Origin: Hyaloraphidium curvatum
Lineage: Eukaryota; Monoblepharomycota; Hyaloraphidiomycetes; Hyaloraphidiales; Hyaloraphidiaceae
Assembly: GCA_025558095.1 (NCBI GenBank)
Contig: JAIVFI010000039.1
Location: 372,001 to 436,000, forward strand
Reading direction: 5' to 3'
Length of the DNA stretch: 64,000 nucleotides
Made by a program: the position numbers and the translations under genes
Part shown: positions 41,873 to 53,509 of the stretch, one piece after another
How the letters are laid out: each line of letters starts with the position of its first letter
Numbering within the stretch: position 1 is the first letter of the stretch
Notes under the pieces: model-generated
Database searches by the model: none
What the model was told of the DNA's origin: nothing
What the model saw: only the letters and a program-made list of their open reading frames with translations

Positions 41873-42435
41873 CGCGGATGAGTGTTGCGAGGGTCGGACG
41901 GACAGGAGTGGGGACAAGACCCTGACCGCCACAGCAGAACCCAGTCGAGATAACGGTGCTGGAGCAACTCTGGGAACGCTGGAAAAACGACGTACGGCAC
42001 TTTCCATGCCCTCTAGCTCCACAGATGTCCTGCTTGGTCGGTTTCGCACGAGCTCGGCGGCATCCAGGTCGTCTCCAGCGGGGAGAATCAGCTGCAAACA
42101 CTTTTCGTGCCCCAGGCAGCGTGAAAACATCATAGTGGCCTCGGCTCAATGATGAAGGCATTTCATTGGCCCCACGTGTAGTCTCGTGAATGAAGCGGCC
42201 GCCGCCGGGGACCTGGAGCAAGGCACCTTGGCGGGCCGGAAGCTGCCGATCTCGGCTCCCGAAGCTTCTGAAGAGAGATGCGACACAAAGTAAAGGCAAT
42301 CCTCGTCGGTATGGCGACGATCGCGGTCAACTCCTCGAAAGGTGTCCTCGCCTGATTGGGGACCCTGAGCCCCGCCAAAACGCGAACGAAAAAGGACCAC
42401 TCGCTTCCTCCCGCTCCGCGCCCGGATCCGCCGCC
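41873..42435. promoter_or_regulatory. divergent intergenic region, SOUL gene / SH3 surface protein
   Basis: 563 bp between the divergent starts at 41872 and 42436, so both promoters should lie here. No motif stands out. Confidence 0.35.
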
Positions 42436-45400
42436 ATGCCGTCCCTGCTCGTCGTCGCCGCTTTTGCGGCCGCGCTGGCGGGCGCGGCGACGCTGGTCGC
42501 CGGTCAGGACTACACCTGCGTGCGGTCCTGCGTCGACCGCGGCAACTACATCCGGTCGAAGCGGGCGCCCAACGGGCAGCCAATGTGCCTCGGCAACTCG
42601 TCGGCGTGCTCGTGGTACACGGATTCCGCCTGCACCGTGCTCTCGTTCGACTCGATCCCGCCGCTGGGCAACGACGCCGGGATCGTCTGCACCCAGACCG
42701 GCTCGGGGTGGTGCCAGGCCGCGGCATGGAGCGTCGTCAGCGGGAACCCGCCGACGATCACCTGCGACTCGACAGGACCGTGGACCTGCGTCCAGTCGTG
42801 CCCTGACAAGGGCAACTTCGTGCGGACGCGGAACCAGGGCATCGTCTACCAAGGCGGCACCATTCAGTGCAACGGTCCCTCTACCAGCCAGTGCTCATGG
42901 GTGAGAATCTCGCCCCACGCGTTCGGAGACAGAGTGAACCCTCGTCTGCCACTGCCGTCGAGGATTCTGGGAGGACGGTGTCGCTGGCCGCGGCGCGCCG
43001 AGCGGCATGACGAGGGGTATCAAAGACTGGCCAACTAACTCTGGGTTCCCCGTTTCTAGTACGTGGATGCCGCGTGCAGCTTTTTGGCGCCGAACGAGAG
43101 CCCGCCGGTGGGGAATACGGCGCAGACGTGCCCTCTGCCGCTATCCAGTACGCCTCGCGCTCGGCTCCCGGGCTCGTGCCGGCTCTGATTCCGTCATTTC
43201 GACTACCTTGCCACCCATTACTCGCCCCAGCCTCATATTGGTGTGGCGTAGCTGGCAACCAAATCTTCTATGGAATCACGACGGCCTGCAGCTCTTCCAC
43301 GACGACGACGTGGGTTTGCCGGCCTCACCGTTGAGAATTGACTTTCTGATCTGCTTTGGCTAAACCCGCAGCACGACAACGACCACGACTACGTGAGATT
43401 GGCCTCGTTCGCCTGCGCAAAGGCGATCGCGCTGACTTGTTCCCCGGAACCTCTGCTTTCTTCGTTTGCTTGGTCCCTGGCGCTCCTCCTTCCCTCGCTA
43501 ACTATTTAGAACTACCACGACGACTACTACTACGACCACAACGCCCACGTGAGTTGGGTTCTTTGGCCATTTGGATAGCTATCCTGATGGAATTCGGGAA
43601 AAGGACTACGGTCGCGACCGAAGGCCCTCCCACGCCCCAGGGGACCCCTCTTTTCTACGTTTCGGGCAGTAATGGACTTGCCTGCTCGGACACCGGGTGC
43701 AACATGGTCGCCGGAGGAAGTGGGTTCGGCCTCGTCGGTGTCGTGGACTCCGAATGACCCTTTCCTCGCGACCTTGCCAGGTTCCACCCAGCGTCTCTGC
43801 CCCGGATTCCCGCCGCCGGCTCAGTGCCAGCAGGTCTACTTGCAGGACGTGGCGAGCTCCCAGTGTATCCAGGTGCCCAGCGGCACCCGCAACCTCCGCC
43901 TGGCGACCTGCCCCGGCGGGTCGTCCGGCCGCCGCCTGCTGGAGTTCTTCCGCCGCCTTTTCTCGAGGCAGATCAACGACCAGAACATCCAGTTCCTCTG
44001 GTCGAGCGCCCAGAGCGGCGACACTACGATCCTTTCCGGCTCGACCAACTTCTGCATGCTGAGGCCCGCCGACGGCGCCACGGGCCCCGTAACCCTCGGG
44101 TCGTGCCAAGATGGGAACGCGCTTTTCAGGGCACAATCGGGACCCGCTACGACCACCACGACGTGAGTTTTGACTTTGACTTCTTGGACCTCAGTTGCGC
44201 CCCAAGACTTCTCTAACGCGTGTCGACAACAGAACCACAACAACCACGTCGACGACCACCACGACCACCTCGTGAGCTCGTTCTGTCCTGCTCGGTGCCT
44301 GTCGCCCGCTAACTGGATCTCGTCAGAACCACTTCTCCGACCGAAGGACCCCCGGTGCCGCTGGGCGGGCCTCGCTACTATGTGGCCAACAACAACGGCT
44401 TGCAGTGCTCCGACAGCGGCTGCGTCATGGCCGCCAACAGCGGATGTGGGTCTTTCTGTTCGCTGCCTTTGTCGATTACCACCTGACCGACGTCGTCATC
44501 CAGCTACGCTCCAGCGCCTTTGCCCGACCTTCAACCAGCCCGACTGTGCCACGGTCTACCTGCAGGACACTGCCACCTCTCGCTGCGTGAACGTGCCCGC
44601 CGGCACCCGCAACCTCCGCCTCGGCACGTGCCCCGGAACAGCCGCGGCGCGCCAAATCACCCAGGACAACATCGGGTTCCTCTTCGCCGCCGCCGGCGAC
44701 GGGCAGACCACTATTCAGAGCACGTCGACCAACTTCTGCATGGTCCGGCCGGCGGACGGGGCACCAGGAACTGTGACGCTGGGAGCCTGCGGTTCGGGCG
44801 ACACGCAGTTCAATGCCCAGGCAGACCCGCCGCCACCTGCCACGACTTCGTGAGTCTTTTGTGATCTGGCGAAGAATTGCAGGCATTGGTGTCTGACTTC
44901 GGCTACAGCACCTCGACAACGACTTCGGCAAGTACCTCCAGCGCGACCTCTAGTGCCACCTCCAGCACGGCCTCCAGCACGACCAGCAGCGCGACCAGCA
45001 GCGGCACGACGACGACAACCACGGGCGCTACCGGCACTGTTCCTCCTCCGCCTCCGCTGCCGTCGCTCCCCGCCGGCGCCGGCGCCTACACGGTGGCCAA
45101 CTCGGCCCCGGTATCGATCATCACCTCCACGTCGGGCATCGACTGCAACTCGCAGCAGTGCACCCTTTCTCCAACCTCGACGGGCTCATACCGCGCCGTC
45201 TGCCCCGACGGCAGCTCCAACTGCAACGTTTTCCGGATGCAGAGCACCGGCACAGGCGGATGCCTCGCTGTCCGCGGAACGACGCCGCTGGAAGTGCCCT
45301 GCCCGTCGCGCCGCAGGGTGAACCGCAGGCAGAGCGACGTCCTGCCCTACTGGAGCTTCTTCAACTCGTCGGTCTCGGGCGGCGGCGCCGTCAAGCTCAT

Positions 45401-46269
45401 CAACTCCAACCTGAACACTGGCAACGGCTGCCTCCTCGTGCCCGTGGTCGGCGCCGTCGGGGTCGGGTCGTGCGACAACTCGGCTGCCTCGTCCTGGGCC
45501 TTTTCGGTCCAGGGATCCGTGGTTACGGGGACCCCGACGCCGACCCCGCCCCCTCCGGACGGAGGTTCCTCGACCAACGTCGGCGCCATCGTCGGTGGCG
45601 TTGTCGGCGGCGTCGCGGGCCTGGCCGTGATCGGTGGAGCAACCTACTACGGCGTCAAGAAGGCGAACGAGAAGAAGCAGCCCATCATCGTCGCCGCCCC
45701 CACCCCCTCGGAGATGAAGACGGCGTCGGCGCCGGCGCCGGCGCCCGTGCCGAACCCGTCGCCCGTCTCTCCCCTGCCCGTCACGGGGCAGCTCTACGGG
45801 GATCCGAACGCCGCGCTCACCGGGGAACGCCCGCTCTCCGCCGTTCCCCTGCCCGCGTCGGCGATCGGCGCCGCCTCGCTCAGCCCCGTCACGCCTTCGC
45901 CCGTCAACACGAGCTACGGCACCGTGGCGGGGGCCACGGTCGCCTCCCCGAACCCGACGCCGGTGTTCATCGACGCGCCGCCGTCCGACATACCCATGAC
46001 GAGCAACCCGGCGCTGGCGGCGCTGGTGAACCAGAAGTGCTACACGCTGAGGTCGTTCCAGGCCACGGCGGCGGACGAGCTGAGCCTGGACGCGGGGGAC
46101 GTTGTTATTGTCAGGACCGCGCACGACGGTGGGTCTTTTGTCGGTTCGGGAGATTCGACGCGAATGCTGAATTTCGTTCGCAGACGGGTGGGGCCTCGTG
46201 CGCCGGATCACGCCCGAGAAGGACGAGGCCGAGGGCATGATCCCGCTCAACTTCCTTCAGAAGATCTGA
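42436..46269 (+). CDS. surface receptor-like protein: Cys-rich ectodomains, poly-Thr linkers, TM helix, cytoplasmic SH3
   Basis: Twelve exons sum to exactly 1000 codons (999 aa). The signal peptide is MPSLLVVAAFAAALAGAATL. Domain 1 (exons 1-3) repeats C-S-W-Y-x-D-(S/A)-A-C and W-C units. Exons 4 (43372-43392), 5 (43510-43548) and 8 (44233-44271) are micro-exons of 21, 39 and 39 nt coding almost only Thr; every stalk junction is phase 2. Two homologous modules follow (exons 6-7 and 9-10). Each reads N-G-L-x-C-S-D-x-G-C, then Q-R-L-C-P, V-Y-L-Q-D, P-x-G-T-R-N-L-R-L and T-N-F-C-M-x-R-P-A-D-G-A, with an intron at the same spot. A Ser/Thr stalk and third Cys-rich domain precede the TM (NVGAIVGGVVGGVAGLAVIG). 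The tail is Pro-rich and ends in an SH3 domain (CYTLRSFQATAADELSLDAG, then DDGWGLVRR and GMIPLNFL). TM plus SH3 recalls yeast Fus1 in layout. Confidence 0.88.
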
Positions 46270-46497
46270 GGACCTGCAGGCGGACCGGGATGGATAAGCT
46301 AGTGCATCGTGTAAGGCTAACTGTAACATGGAGGCCGAAAGGCCGCAAGCCACTCGTTCCCAATGGATCGACGTAGTTCATTCGTCATGGTCAATGTCGG
46401 GTATCAAACATATGGTTCTGGAACCCCATTGGGGCTTCTGCATCTGTCTCCGCCGCCTGCCACCGCATCACCGTCCGCATCCCCGGCCCCCCTCAGC

Positions 46498-47897
46498 TCA
46501 GTTGGCATACCCACCGGTGAACTGGGCCAGGATCCTGTCCAGATCCATGAGCGGCGCCTCGGCGCCGCCGTAGAGCATCGGCCCGCCCTCGTCGTACCCG
46601 AGGTCGCACCCCGAATCGGAGCGCACCATGGCCGAGGCGTCGGCCCACGCGGCCGGCTCGCGGGCGATCGTCCCGGCGTAGCCCGGGAAGATGGGGTCCG
46701 CGGGGAAGCAGCCCAGCATGGGGTCCACGGGGCTGCCTTCGAACAGGGTGGGGGAGCCGAGCGGGGACAAGGGGGAGGGGTGGCGTGCCGCGGTGGAGGC
46801 GTGGTCTGAGGAGGCGTCGAAGGCCTCGCCAGCGAGGCGGGAGCGGGCTTCGAAAGTGGGGTGCGGGGGGATGGAGATGCTGGAATAGAAGAAGGGGGAT
46901 GGCTCGGATTGGATGATGGGGAAGGAGGGGTTGGGCGAGAGGAGGATGGAGATAGGGCTCGGGGCCAGGGAGAGGGGGCGCGGGGTGGCCAGCGGGGTGG
47001 AGGGTGCTCGGAGCGGAGTGATTGGGTAGACGGCGGCGGGGGCTGGCAGCTGCGGAGGTGTGGCCGTGCGGGGCAGGATTTCGCTGGCTGCCTTGCCGAC
47101 CCGGCCGTCCTTGGGGTGCCTGACCGCGCCGCCCGCCATCTTGGTCGGGCGGGTGCGGGGCCCCTCGACGATGCTGCTGAACTGAAGTGCGCGGGCTTCA
47201 CGGGGGTGCGAGCATCCGCCTTTGAGCTTCTTCTTGGCGCGGCGGGAGCGGGTCTCGTCGAACGCGTTGCGGTAGTTGTCGGCGAGGACCTGCAGCAGGC
47301 GCTTGGCGCCGGGCCGCATCCTGGCTTCCAGCTGCGGGTTGAGCACGAGGAACTTCTGCACGAGGAGGTTGACGGAGCGCTGCGTGGTGGGGAGGGGTCG
47401 GACCGGGTTCTTCGCGCCGCGGCCGGGGTACGCACCTCAAAGACGTTGCGCTTGGCCTTGGTGGCGGTCGCGTCGTCCGGCAGGGGCTGCTCGGCCTTCG
47501 GGTAGTAGAGCGAGGCCAGCCTCCACTCGGCGGTGCGCGAGGCCGGGTCCGCGGCGGCGAGGTCGGCGTCGACGTCGACCCACTCGCCGGCGACGCGGCA
47601 GAGGAAGCGCGGGTGGCCCGCGGCGGCGTAGACGACGGCGAGCCTCTCGTCCTTGGCGGCGACGGCGGCGGCGACGGCCTGGGCGACGTGCGGCGGCCAG
47701 TGCGCGAGGGGTTGGTGCGGCGGCCACGCGCCCCCGGCGGCGCCGCGCGGGGCGGGCGGCGAGGGCGCGGGCGGCGGCGGCGGCGCGGAGGCGAGCAGCG
47801 GGAGCCTGCGGCCGCGGAGGCAGTCAGCATCGGCCCGTGCGGGGCGCCGCCGGCGGAGTTCGGCCCACCGGCCCGCGCGCACCCACCAGGAGGCCAT
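46498..47897 (-). CDS. putative DNA-binding protein, unnamed SRRA(K/R) family, member B
   Basis: Two exons, intron 47435-47380, 447 aa. A Pro/Ala lead (PPPPPAPSPPAPRGA) precedes the core: HPRFLCRVAGEWVDVDADL, EWRLASLYYPKAEQPLP and KAKRNVFE. A phase-0 intron falls exactly after F-E, then KFLVLNPQLEARM and YRNAFDETRSRRAKKKL. The C-terminal half is Pro/Ser-rich, with RSDSGCDLGYDEGG and MDLDRILAQF, short acidic-hydrophobic patches like activation domains. R-S-D-S-G-C is shared with member A. The intron position equals that of members A and C, which supports common descent. Function is inferred only from the basic core and the tail. Confidence 0.75.
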
Positions 47898-48897
47898 TGC
47901 GGCGGCGGGATCTGGGCGGGCGAGATCCGTGCAGACGAAGGCCGGGCGACGCGGCAGTGAGCGCTTGCTCGGCTATCAAGATGATGGTCCGAGAGCCGGG
48001 GGGGTGGCGGCTCGCGACCCCTTGCAGGATCGAAATCCTTGCCCGTGACGGCTGAAGGATGACGCTTCCCCACGCCTTGCCGCGCGCATCAAACGTTCCG
48101 CCGGGAGTCGGATCTTTGTTCCCATGGGTAAAGAGAGACGCTGCCCGCAAAATTGCTTCGAGGAGTGCATGCTTCGAGAGATAGGATATTTTGACTCGCG
48201 TAACGTGGGTCCACATTGACCAGGGGGGCACGGGGGTACGTGGCGACACCTGAAAGGACCGACTGCCCCCCACAAGCGCGCATTCCATGTTCCGTGAGAG
48301 CACCCGAACCGTTCTGCACCGTCTTTCTCAAGTCCGGTCCTCCCAGGTGCGTCGGATGCTCGTTCCCGGATGCTTGACACGCCGCGGTAGATGACGTCGG
48401 TAGGGAAAGCAGGCCGACATTCCCTACCCTTAGAGATAAAGCACCGACGCAACGGGAATGAGATCGGCTGTCGAGAACGGCGGGCCTTTGCTCGCCCGGC
48501 TTTCGGGATCGGCCAACCGTCCGCCCGCGGCCATGCGCCGGTGTCCGCGTGCACGTCCGCCGACCCGTGCATGCAAGGCGCCTAGGGATTGACCGCCGCG
48601 AGCCAAAATCCGGCGATGCCTGAACTGTAGCCAGCCCGCATGTGTGCGGTCCCGCCCAACCCGGAGCGCGGAAAGGGATCCGGGGTACGTCATGCGGCAT
48701 CGCAGACGTTCCTGTGCGCACCGCGTGCGCGCCCGCCGCGCCGAAGCGGAAAGGCATTTGTCAGCTGGCCCGTGACCCCCTGGTCGGGGGCTGAGGAACT
48801 TTCGCCGGATGCAGGCGGCCGCACGAGAAGCCGACCCAATGGATCGGGATGGGCGAGGAGGGTCGGAATCTTCGCAGCTTCTATGCCGGCTTCGCGG
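47898..48897. other. 1.0-kb intergenic region
   Basis: It lies upstream of SRRA-family member B and downstream of the small minus-strand gene ending at 48898. Long leaders also sit upstream of member A, which would suit heavily regulated genes. No coding feature is convincing. Confidence 0.4.
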
Positions 48898-49506
48898 TCA
48901 CTTGCTTCCCACAGGCCCGTCCGAAATGTGCAGTTCCGCCAGCAAGCCGCCGATGGCGTCCTCCCACGAGCTCCTCAGCTCCTCCGCCTCTTCGTGCCAC
49001 CCGTTGAGCTCGTCCATGAACTCGTTCTGCATTTCCTCGTCGAACGAGATGTCTGCGAAAGTGGCGCCACGTCAGCCCGCCGTCGCCCGATCGGCTTCTC
49101 GAAGCGGCCACCGACACGGGTCCTCGGGTTCTTCCGGCTCCGGTCCGAGCAGCTCCTCCGTAGCCTCGTCCATCCACCTGCCGACCTCCATCGATCCCAG
49201 CGCCGCCGTGAGCTGCTCTTCCGCCTTGTCGTGCTTGCCCGCCGCGAACTTCCTCGCCTCGATCCAGCCCTTCCTCGCCGATTGGCAGTTGAACTTCTTG
49301 CCCGGGAGCAGCGCCGCAAGGGGCTTGGCGAGCTGCCTGGCGAAGGCGGGCTGCAGGTCCGGAGGGGGCCGCAGGGTCGACGTGGCTTTCGACAGGCGGG
49401 CGAGGGTGCGGAGGTCCAGGCGGGGGGCGACGAGCTCGGCGACGATGCGGGGACGGTCCGCACGAGAAGGAGCTTTCGACGCCATTGCGATTTGGAGGCT
49501 GGTCAT
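48898..49506 (-). CDS. small hypothetical protein
   Basis: Two exons, intron 49115-49053, 181 aa from the ATG at 49506 (a second ATG at 49485 is possible). The sequence is mostly helical: PRIVAELVAPRLDLRTLARL is followed by KKFNCQSARKGWIEARKFAA. After the splice comes an acidic helix, DEEMQNEFMDELNGWHEEAE. I recognise no family. The helical repeat-like start (L-V-A-P-R-L-D-L-R-T-L-A-R-L-S-K) is weakly reminiscent of F-box-like helices, but this is not enough to call. It shares a 101-bp bidirectional promoter with the MYND gene. Confidence 0.5.
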
Positions 49507-49607
49507 GGGGAGTCGAAGGTGTTGTTGTTGGACTCGCGTCGAATCATCGATCCTCGGCCGCGGGCCCAAACAGATCGACGCGCTGCGAGAAAGACGACGC
49601 GTCCGCG
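49507..49607. promoter_or_regulatory. 101-bp bidirectional promoter
   Basis: The starts at 49506 (minus) and 49608 (plus) are divergent and only 101 bp apart, so the two genes must share regulatory DNA. Confidence 0.5.
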
Positions 49608-50680
49608 ATGCCACCGACAGCGCCACCAGAACGATTGCCTCTGAAGCCCCCGGCATGCAGCCTCAAGATCGTCTCGGTGAAACGCGTGGAGCCTCCCCCG
49701 CCTGGGGCGGTCCCGCGCGGCCTCTTCTTCGCCTGCCGACGCGCGAGCAGGCCTGACCGCTGCTTCGAGCTCTACAAGATCCCCGGGCACTTCGGTCAGC
49801 CTCCGCTTGGCTTCTTCTGCAGGTCCGAGACCGAGGCGCCGCGCTGCCTCTCGTGCGGCCGCCCCGCACAGAGCACTTTTCCAAGCCAGCGAGGCGAAGG
49901 AGACGCACGCGTTCACGTCGACGCGCCGAGCTGCAACACCGGGCTTTGCAACACCGTCCTGTGGCCCGTCGTCGAGACGCTCGCTGACGCGGTTTCCCAC
50001 GTGCTCGCGGTCCGCGGAGACCTCTGGCCTCCGCAGACGTTCGCCTACGCCAACGAACGCATGTCGTTCGTCTTCAAACCAAGTTTGTTTCCCAACGGAC
50101 AGAAAGATGCGGATCTGTACGCCATAGATCCGCGCACGTTCGACCTCCTCGTGCCCATGCACGTCGCCGATCGCCCCGCGGCTGTGGACCCCGGCGCCGC
50201 CCTTGTGGGGCGCGAGGAGCACTTCAAGGCGGCAACGCCGAGCGTGGCGATCAAGAAAGCTTTTTATCATGAGCCCGAAATCAAGAAGGAGTGCCTGCTC
50301 TGCGGATCCGGACCGGTCACCAGGTTCGGCTGCGAGGTGGTCACGATCTCGGGCGCCAAGCGACCGCAGGACCTGCTCTTTGCCATCCCCTGCTGCGAAC
50401 GCCCCTGCTGCTTTGAAGCCGCCTCGATCCTGTGCTCCCGGCTCTGCGCCACCGCCCGGTACGTCTCGTCGAACGGCAAACCCAAGGAGTTCGACGGCAG
50501 GAGCTGCGACGGCTGCGGTGGGATCTTTGACTTTCCCGCCCCCGGATCAAGAGCTGTGGCGCGTGCAAATTCGCGAGGTACTGCTCGAAGGATTGCCAGA
50601 TAGAGAGCTGGGGCAAGCATAAAGGGATATGCGGGGCGCTGTCCGAGCTGCGTGGGGCATCGCCTGCTGCGGACCAGTGA
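49608..50680 (+). CDS. MYND zinc-finger protein, frameshifted as assembled
   Basis: An open frame of about 330 codons starts at 49608. It contains several Cys pairs (CFELYKIPG context, CLSCGRPA, KECLLCGSG, PCCERPCC) and the first half of a C-terminal MYND finger, C-D-G-C-G. The second half, KSCGACKFARYCSKDCQIES followed by W-G-K-H-K-G-I-C, lies in the next frame and ends at TGA 50678-50680. The switch falls at a CCCGCCCCC run (50540-50555), where one extra C would restore the whole finger. No intron of usual size can bridge it. MYND fingers bind proline-rich partners. The N-terminal 280 residues match nothing I can name. Confidence 0.65.
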
Positions 50681-50854
50681 GGAGCATGCCCCTGATCCAA
50701 AATGGGGAGCCGTGTCGAGAAGAGCTAAGGACATATGGCATCCACCGGTAGTAAGGATAGCCGCTCGATCCGAGCCACTCTAGAAGGAGTTGGGAGTTGG
50801 TCCGGCGGCCCGCGACGCCAAGGCAAACAAAGCGATCGGGGCCACTCAACAACG

Positions 50855-53353
50855 ATGCGGGGGCCGCTGGGCCTCTGCCTGCGGTCTCCATGGACGCCAT
50901 TTCTTCCCGCGTTTTTGCCGGCGGCGCTCGGGGCCCCACCTGCCGCGCTGCGGACTCTGCGGCCGGCCGCGGGCGCGTCTCCGCGGCCCGCCCAGATTCG
51001 CGGGCTCCGCGCGCGGCGGAAGCGCGACATCCCGGCGCCGACCCGGACGAACTTACTTGCGGCCGATGAGGTCGCGGAGGAGCGGACAGAAGACGCGGCG
51101 GAGGCCGCGGGCCCCGTCGGCATGGGCAGGCATCCCTTGGCGGAGCGGGACCGGTTCGCTGCCCCGCCACCGGAGGGCGACTACGACTCCCCTCCGCCCT
51201 CCCAATGGGACACGCGGGACAGCTTGCCGCCCCCCCCGAACGACCCGCGCGGCGAGCCCCGCCCGCTGGACCCGGATCTCGCGGACGAGGCGCTCGAGGT
51301 GCTCCGTTTGGTCTTCCGGTTCGCCTCGGGCCGCCTGTTCGACACCGGGCGCGACATGCCGACGCTGCGGCATCGCCTGCAGCGCGCCTGGAAGGCGTAC
51401 CTCTACCTGGGTCCGCAGAACCTCACGCACGACGAGCTGCTCCGGGTGGCCTTCATGTTCGCCAAGCCGGGCCTGGTGGCGCGCTCCAACCTCCGGGAAT
51501 TCTTGACGCGCGGGCTAATGGAGGAGGAGGAGGCGCGGGAGTGGACAAAGGACATCGAGGACGCGGCCAAGCGGCTGGAGCGGATCGTGTCCCACGCCGC
51601 CGTCCTCAAAATCCAGATTTCGCCAGAGATCCTCACCTTCTACTTCACCGTCAAGCTGGACGAACTGACGTGAGTCGCACCCCGTGTTGTCGCGGAGGAA
51701 CGCCCCGCCGAACCCCGATCCCCGCCCGCCCGAAGGACCTACCGCGCCGTGCAGCGCATGCTCACGGTCTTCGACCTTCTCGACATGCCCCCCGCCCCCA
51801 GCAACATCGGCACCCTTCTCTCTGGCATCGCCGGCGCCGGCAACTACACCGGCTTCCTCCACGCCCTCCACGGCGCCGCCTCGCGGTACCCGGACATCTC
51901 GACAAACCTCCCCCTCGTGCGGACGTTCCTCGGCGCCGTGCGCAACGTCGCCCGCCGCGCCTGCGAGGATCTGGAGGGGTACCACGTCGGCCCGCCGCTC
52001 GCGCGGGGGTACAGCTTCGCGGCGGACCTGGTGGTCCCCGTGGACCCTGCCAACCGCAAGGACGGGCGGGTGAGCAGGGACAGCCCGTTCGCCAAGATCC
52101 CGTCGGGCCCGGACCTCCACGTCGGGAGGGCGGCGGATCCCGTGGCGGCGTTGAGGAGGATGGCGGCCCACCTGGCGCCGGCCGACTTTCTGGACCTGTG
52201 CCGGCCCGATGTGCCCCCGGGGAGCGTCAAGCCCGGGAACAAGGTCGTCGCGCTGCTCGGCCACGCGCTCAACCTGCACGCCGCGGGGTCGGCGGAGCTG
52301 GACGCGAGGGTGCTGACGGCCGTCGTGGAGGCGCTGGTGGCGTGGCAGCAGCCCGCGACGGCGGTGGCGGCGTACGATTTGCTGGTGGGAGAGCCGTACG
52401 GGATCCAGCCCGAGGAAACGGCGTTCATCGCGATGCTGGAGGACTGCACGAAGCGGGACGATGAGAAGCTTGGGAACGGTGTCGTGGCCCGCTGGCGGAG
52501 GGACGCGCAGGGGCGGGAGACCCGGCGGCCGCTGTACAACGCGCTCATCGCGTTCTACGCCAGGACCGGGCGACCGGAACTGGCGCGGGAGGCGTACGGG
52601 GAGCTGCGGGCTGCGGGGCACGAGCCGAACTCGGTCACGCTGATGGCGCTGCTGGACGCCGTGCCGCCGGAACCGCAGGGGTTCGCCCCGTTCCGCGCCC
52701 TCTTTGACGAGCTCGGAACTGCGGGCGTGGAAATCAGCACGCAGCACTGGACCAAGGCCCTCTCGATCATGGTGAAGCGCGGCGACCGCGACGGCATGGC
52801 GGAGCTCCTCGTAGCCATCCCCGAGCTGGACCGCACCGCAATCGGGGTGCTGGCCACGGACGCTGCCGAGCGCGCCGACGTGGAGGACTTCAAGGCCGCG
52901 CTGCGGCTGGCCCCCGGCCCCGAGGAGCTCTCGCACTACCCCACGTGGGTCGCGGCCATCAGGTGCTTCCGCAACGCCATGATCTACGTGCCCGAGCTGC
53001 GCGAGGCGGTGGTCGCCGTGGCGGCGGCGGTGCTGGACGAGGAGCCGCTGCGCGCCGAGGACCTGCCCGAGCAGCTGCAGGATGTGGCGCTGGTGGGCGT
53101 CCGGCCGCCGACGAGCGACGTCGCGGGGGTTTTCCGGTCCGCGCTGCTGGCCACGGTCGCGGATGTTCTCCGCAAGGTCGGGGGGGTTGAGAGCGATTTG
53201 TTGAGGGAGAAGGCGCGGCAGTGCTTGCTCAGGAGGGGGTTGGACGTGCCGGCGGACAATGTGCAGGAGCTGTGCAACGCGCTGCTGGGAAGGACTGGCA
53301 CCGGGTCGGTCGTTGGCGGGCCTGTAGCAAAAGGCCGCCCGCTCCCGAGCTGA
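50855..53353 (+). CDS. mitochondrial PPR-repeat protein
   Basis: Two exons, intron 51670-51735 (AAG acceptor), 810 aa. The N-terminus is a typical mitochondrial presequence: Arg-rich, no acidic residues (MRGPLGLCLRSPWTPFLPAF), and basic to about residue 60. A helical domain (LEVLRLVFRFASGRLF to VKLDEL) is followed by pentatricopeptide-like repeats. The clearest is LYNALIAFYARTGRPELARE, continuing A-Y-G-E-L-R-A-A-G-H-E-P-N. Weaker flanking units include VVEALVAWQQPATAVAAYDL and WTKALSIMVKRGDRDGMAEL. PPR proteins bind organellar RNA and act in its processing, stability or translation. Degenerate repeats prevent any guess at the target RNA. Confidence 0.8.
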
Positions 53354-53360
53354 TAGCTCC

Positions 53361-53470
53361 CCTCGGATGTAGAGCCGCGAATGACCATGATCAATCTGCC
53401 AGCTTGGCGGCACAATCCGTGCATGCTCGGTCGTCTGCTGATCAATGTCGTGATTTCAGTCAAGGCCCTT
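53361..53470 (+). repeat. diverged direct repeat flanking the sulfatase gene, copy 1
   Basis: It shares with 55361-55470, in the same order and spacing, CTCGGATGT, an AATGA/ATGATC block, CAGCTTGGC, and GTGATTTCA followed by CAAGGCC. The copies are 2.0 kb apart and bracket the sulfatase coding region. Confidence 0.65.
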
Positions 53471-53509
53471 GACAGAAGCTTTGCGAAGAAGCCCTCCATC
53501 CCTCGTGAA

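Noticed and set aside
42436-46269. Splitting the surface protein into several small genes, as separate open frames might suggest
   Set aside because: All twelve exons join in one frame of exactly 1000 codons with consistent phase-2 junctions, ending in a complete SH3 domain.
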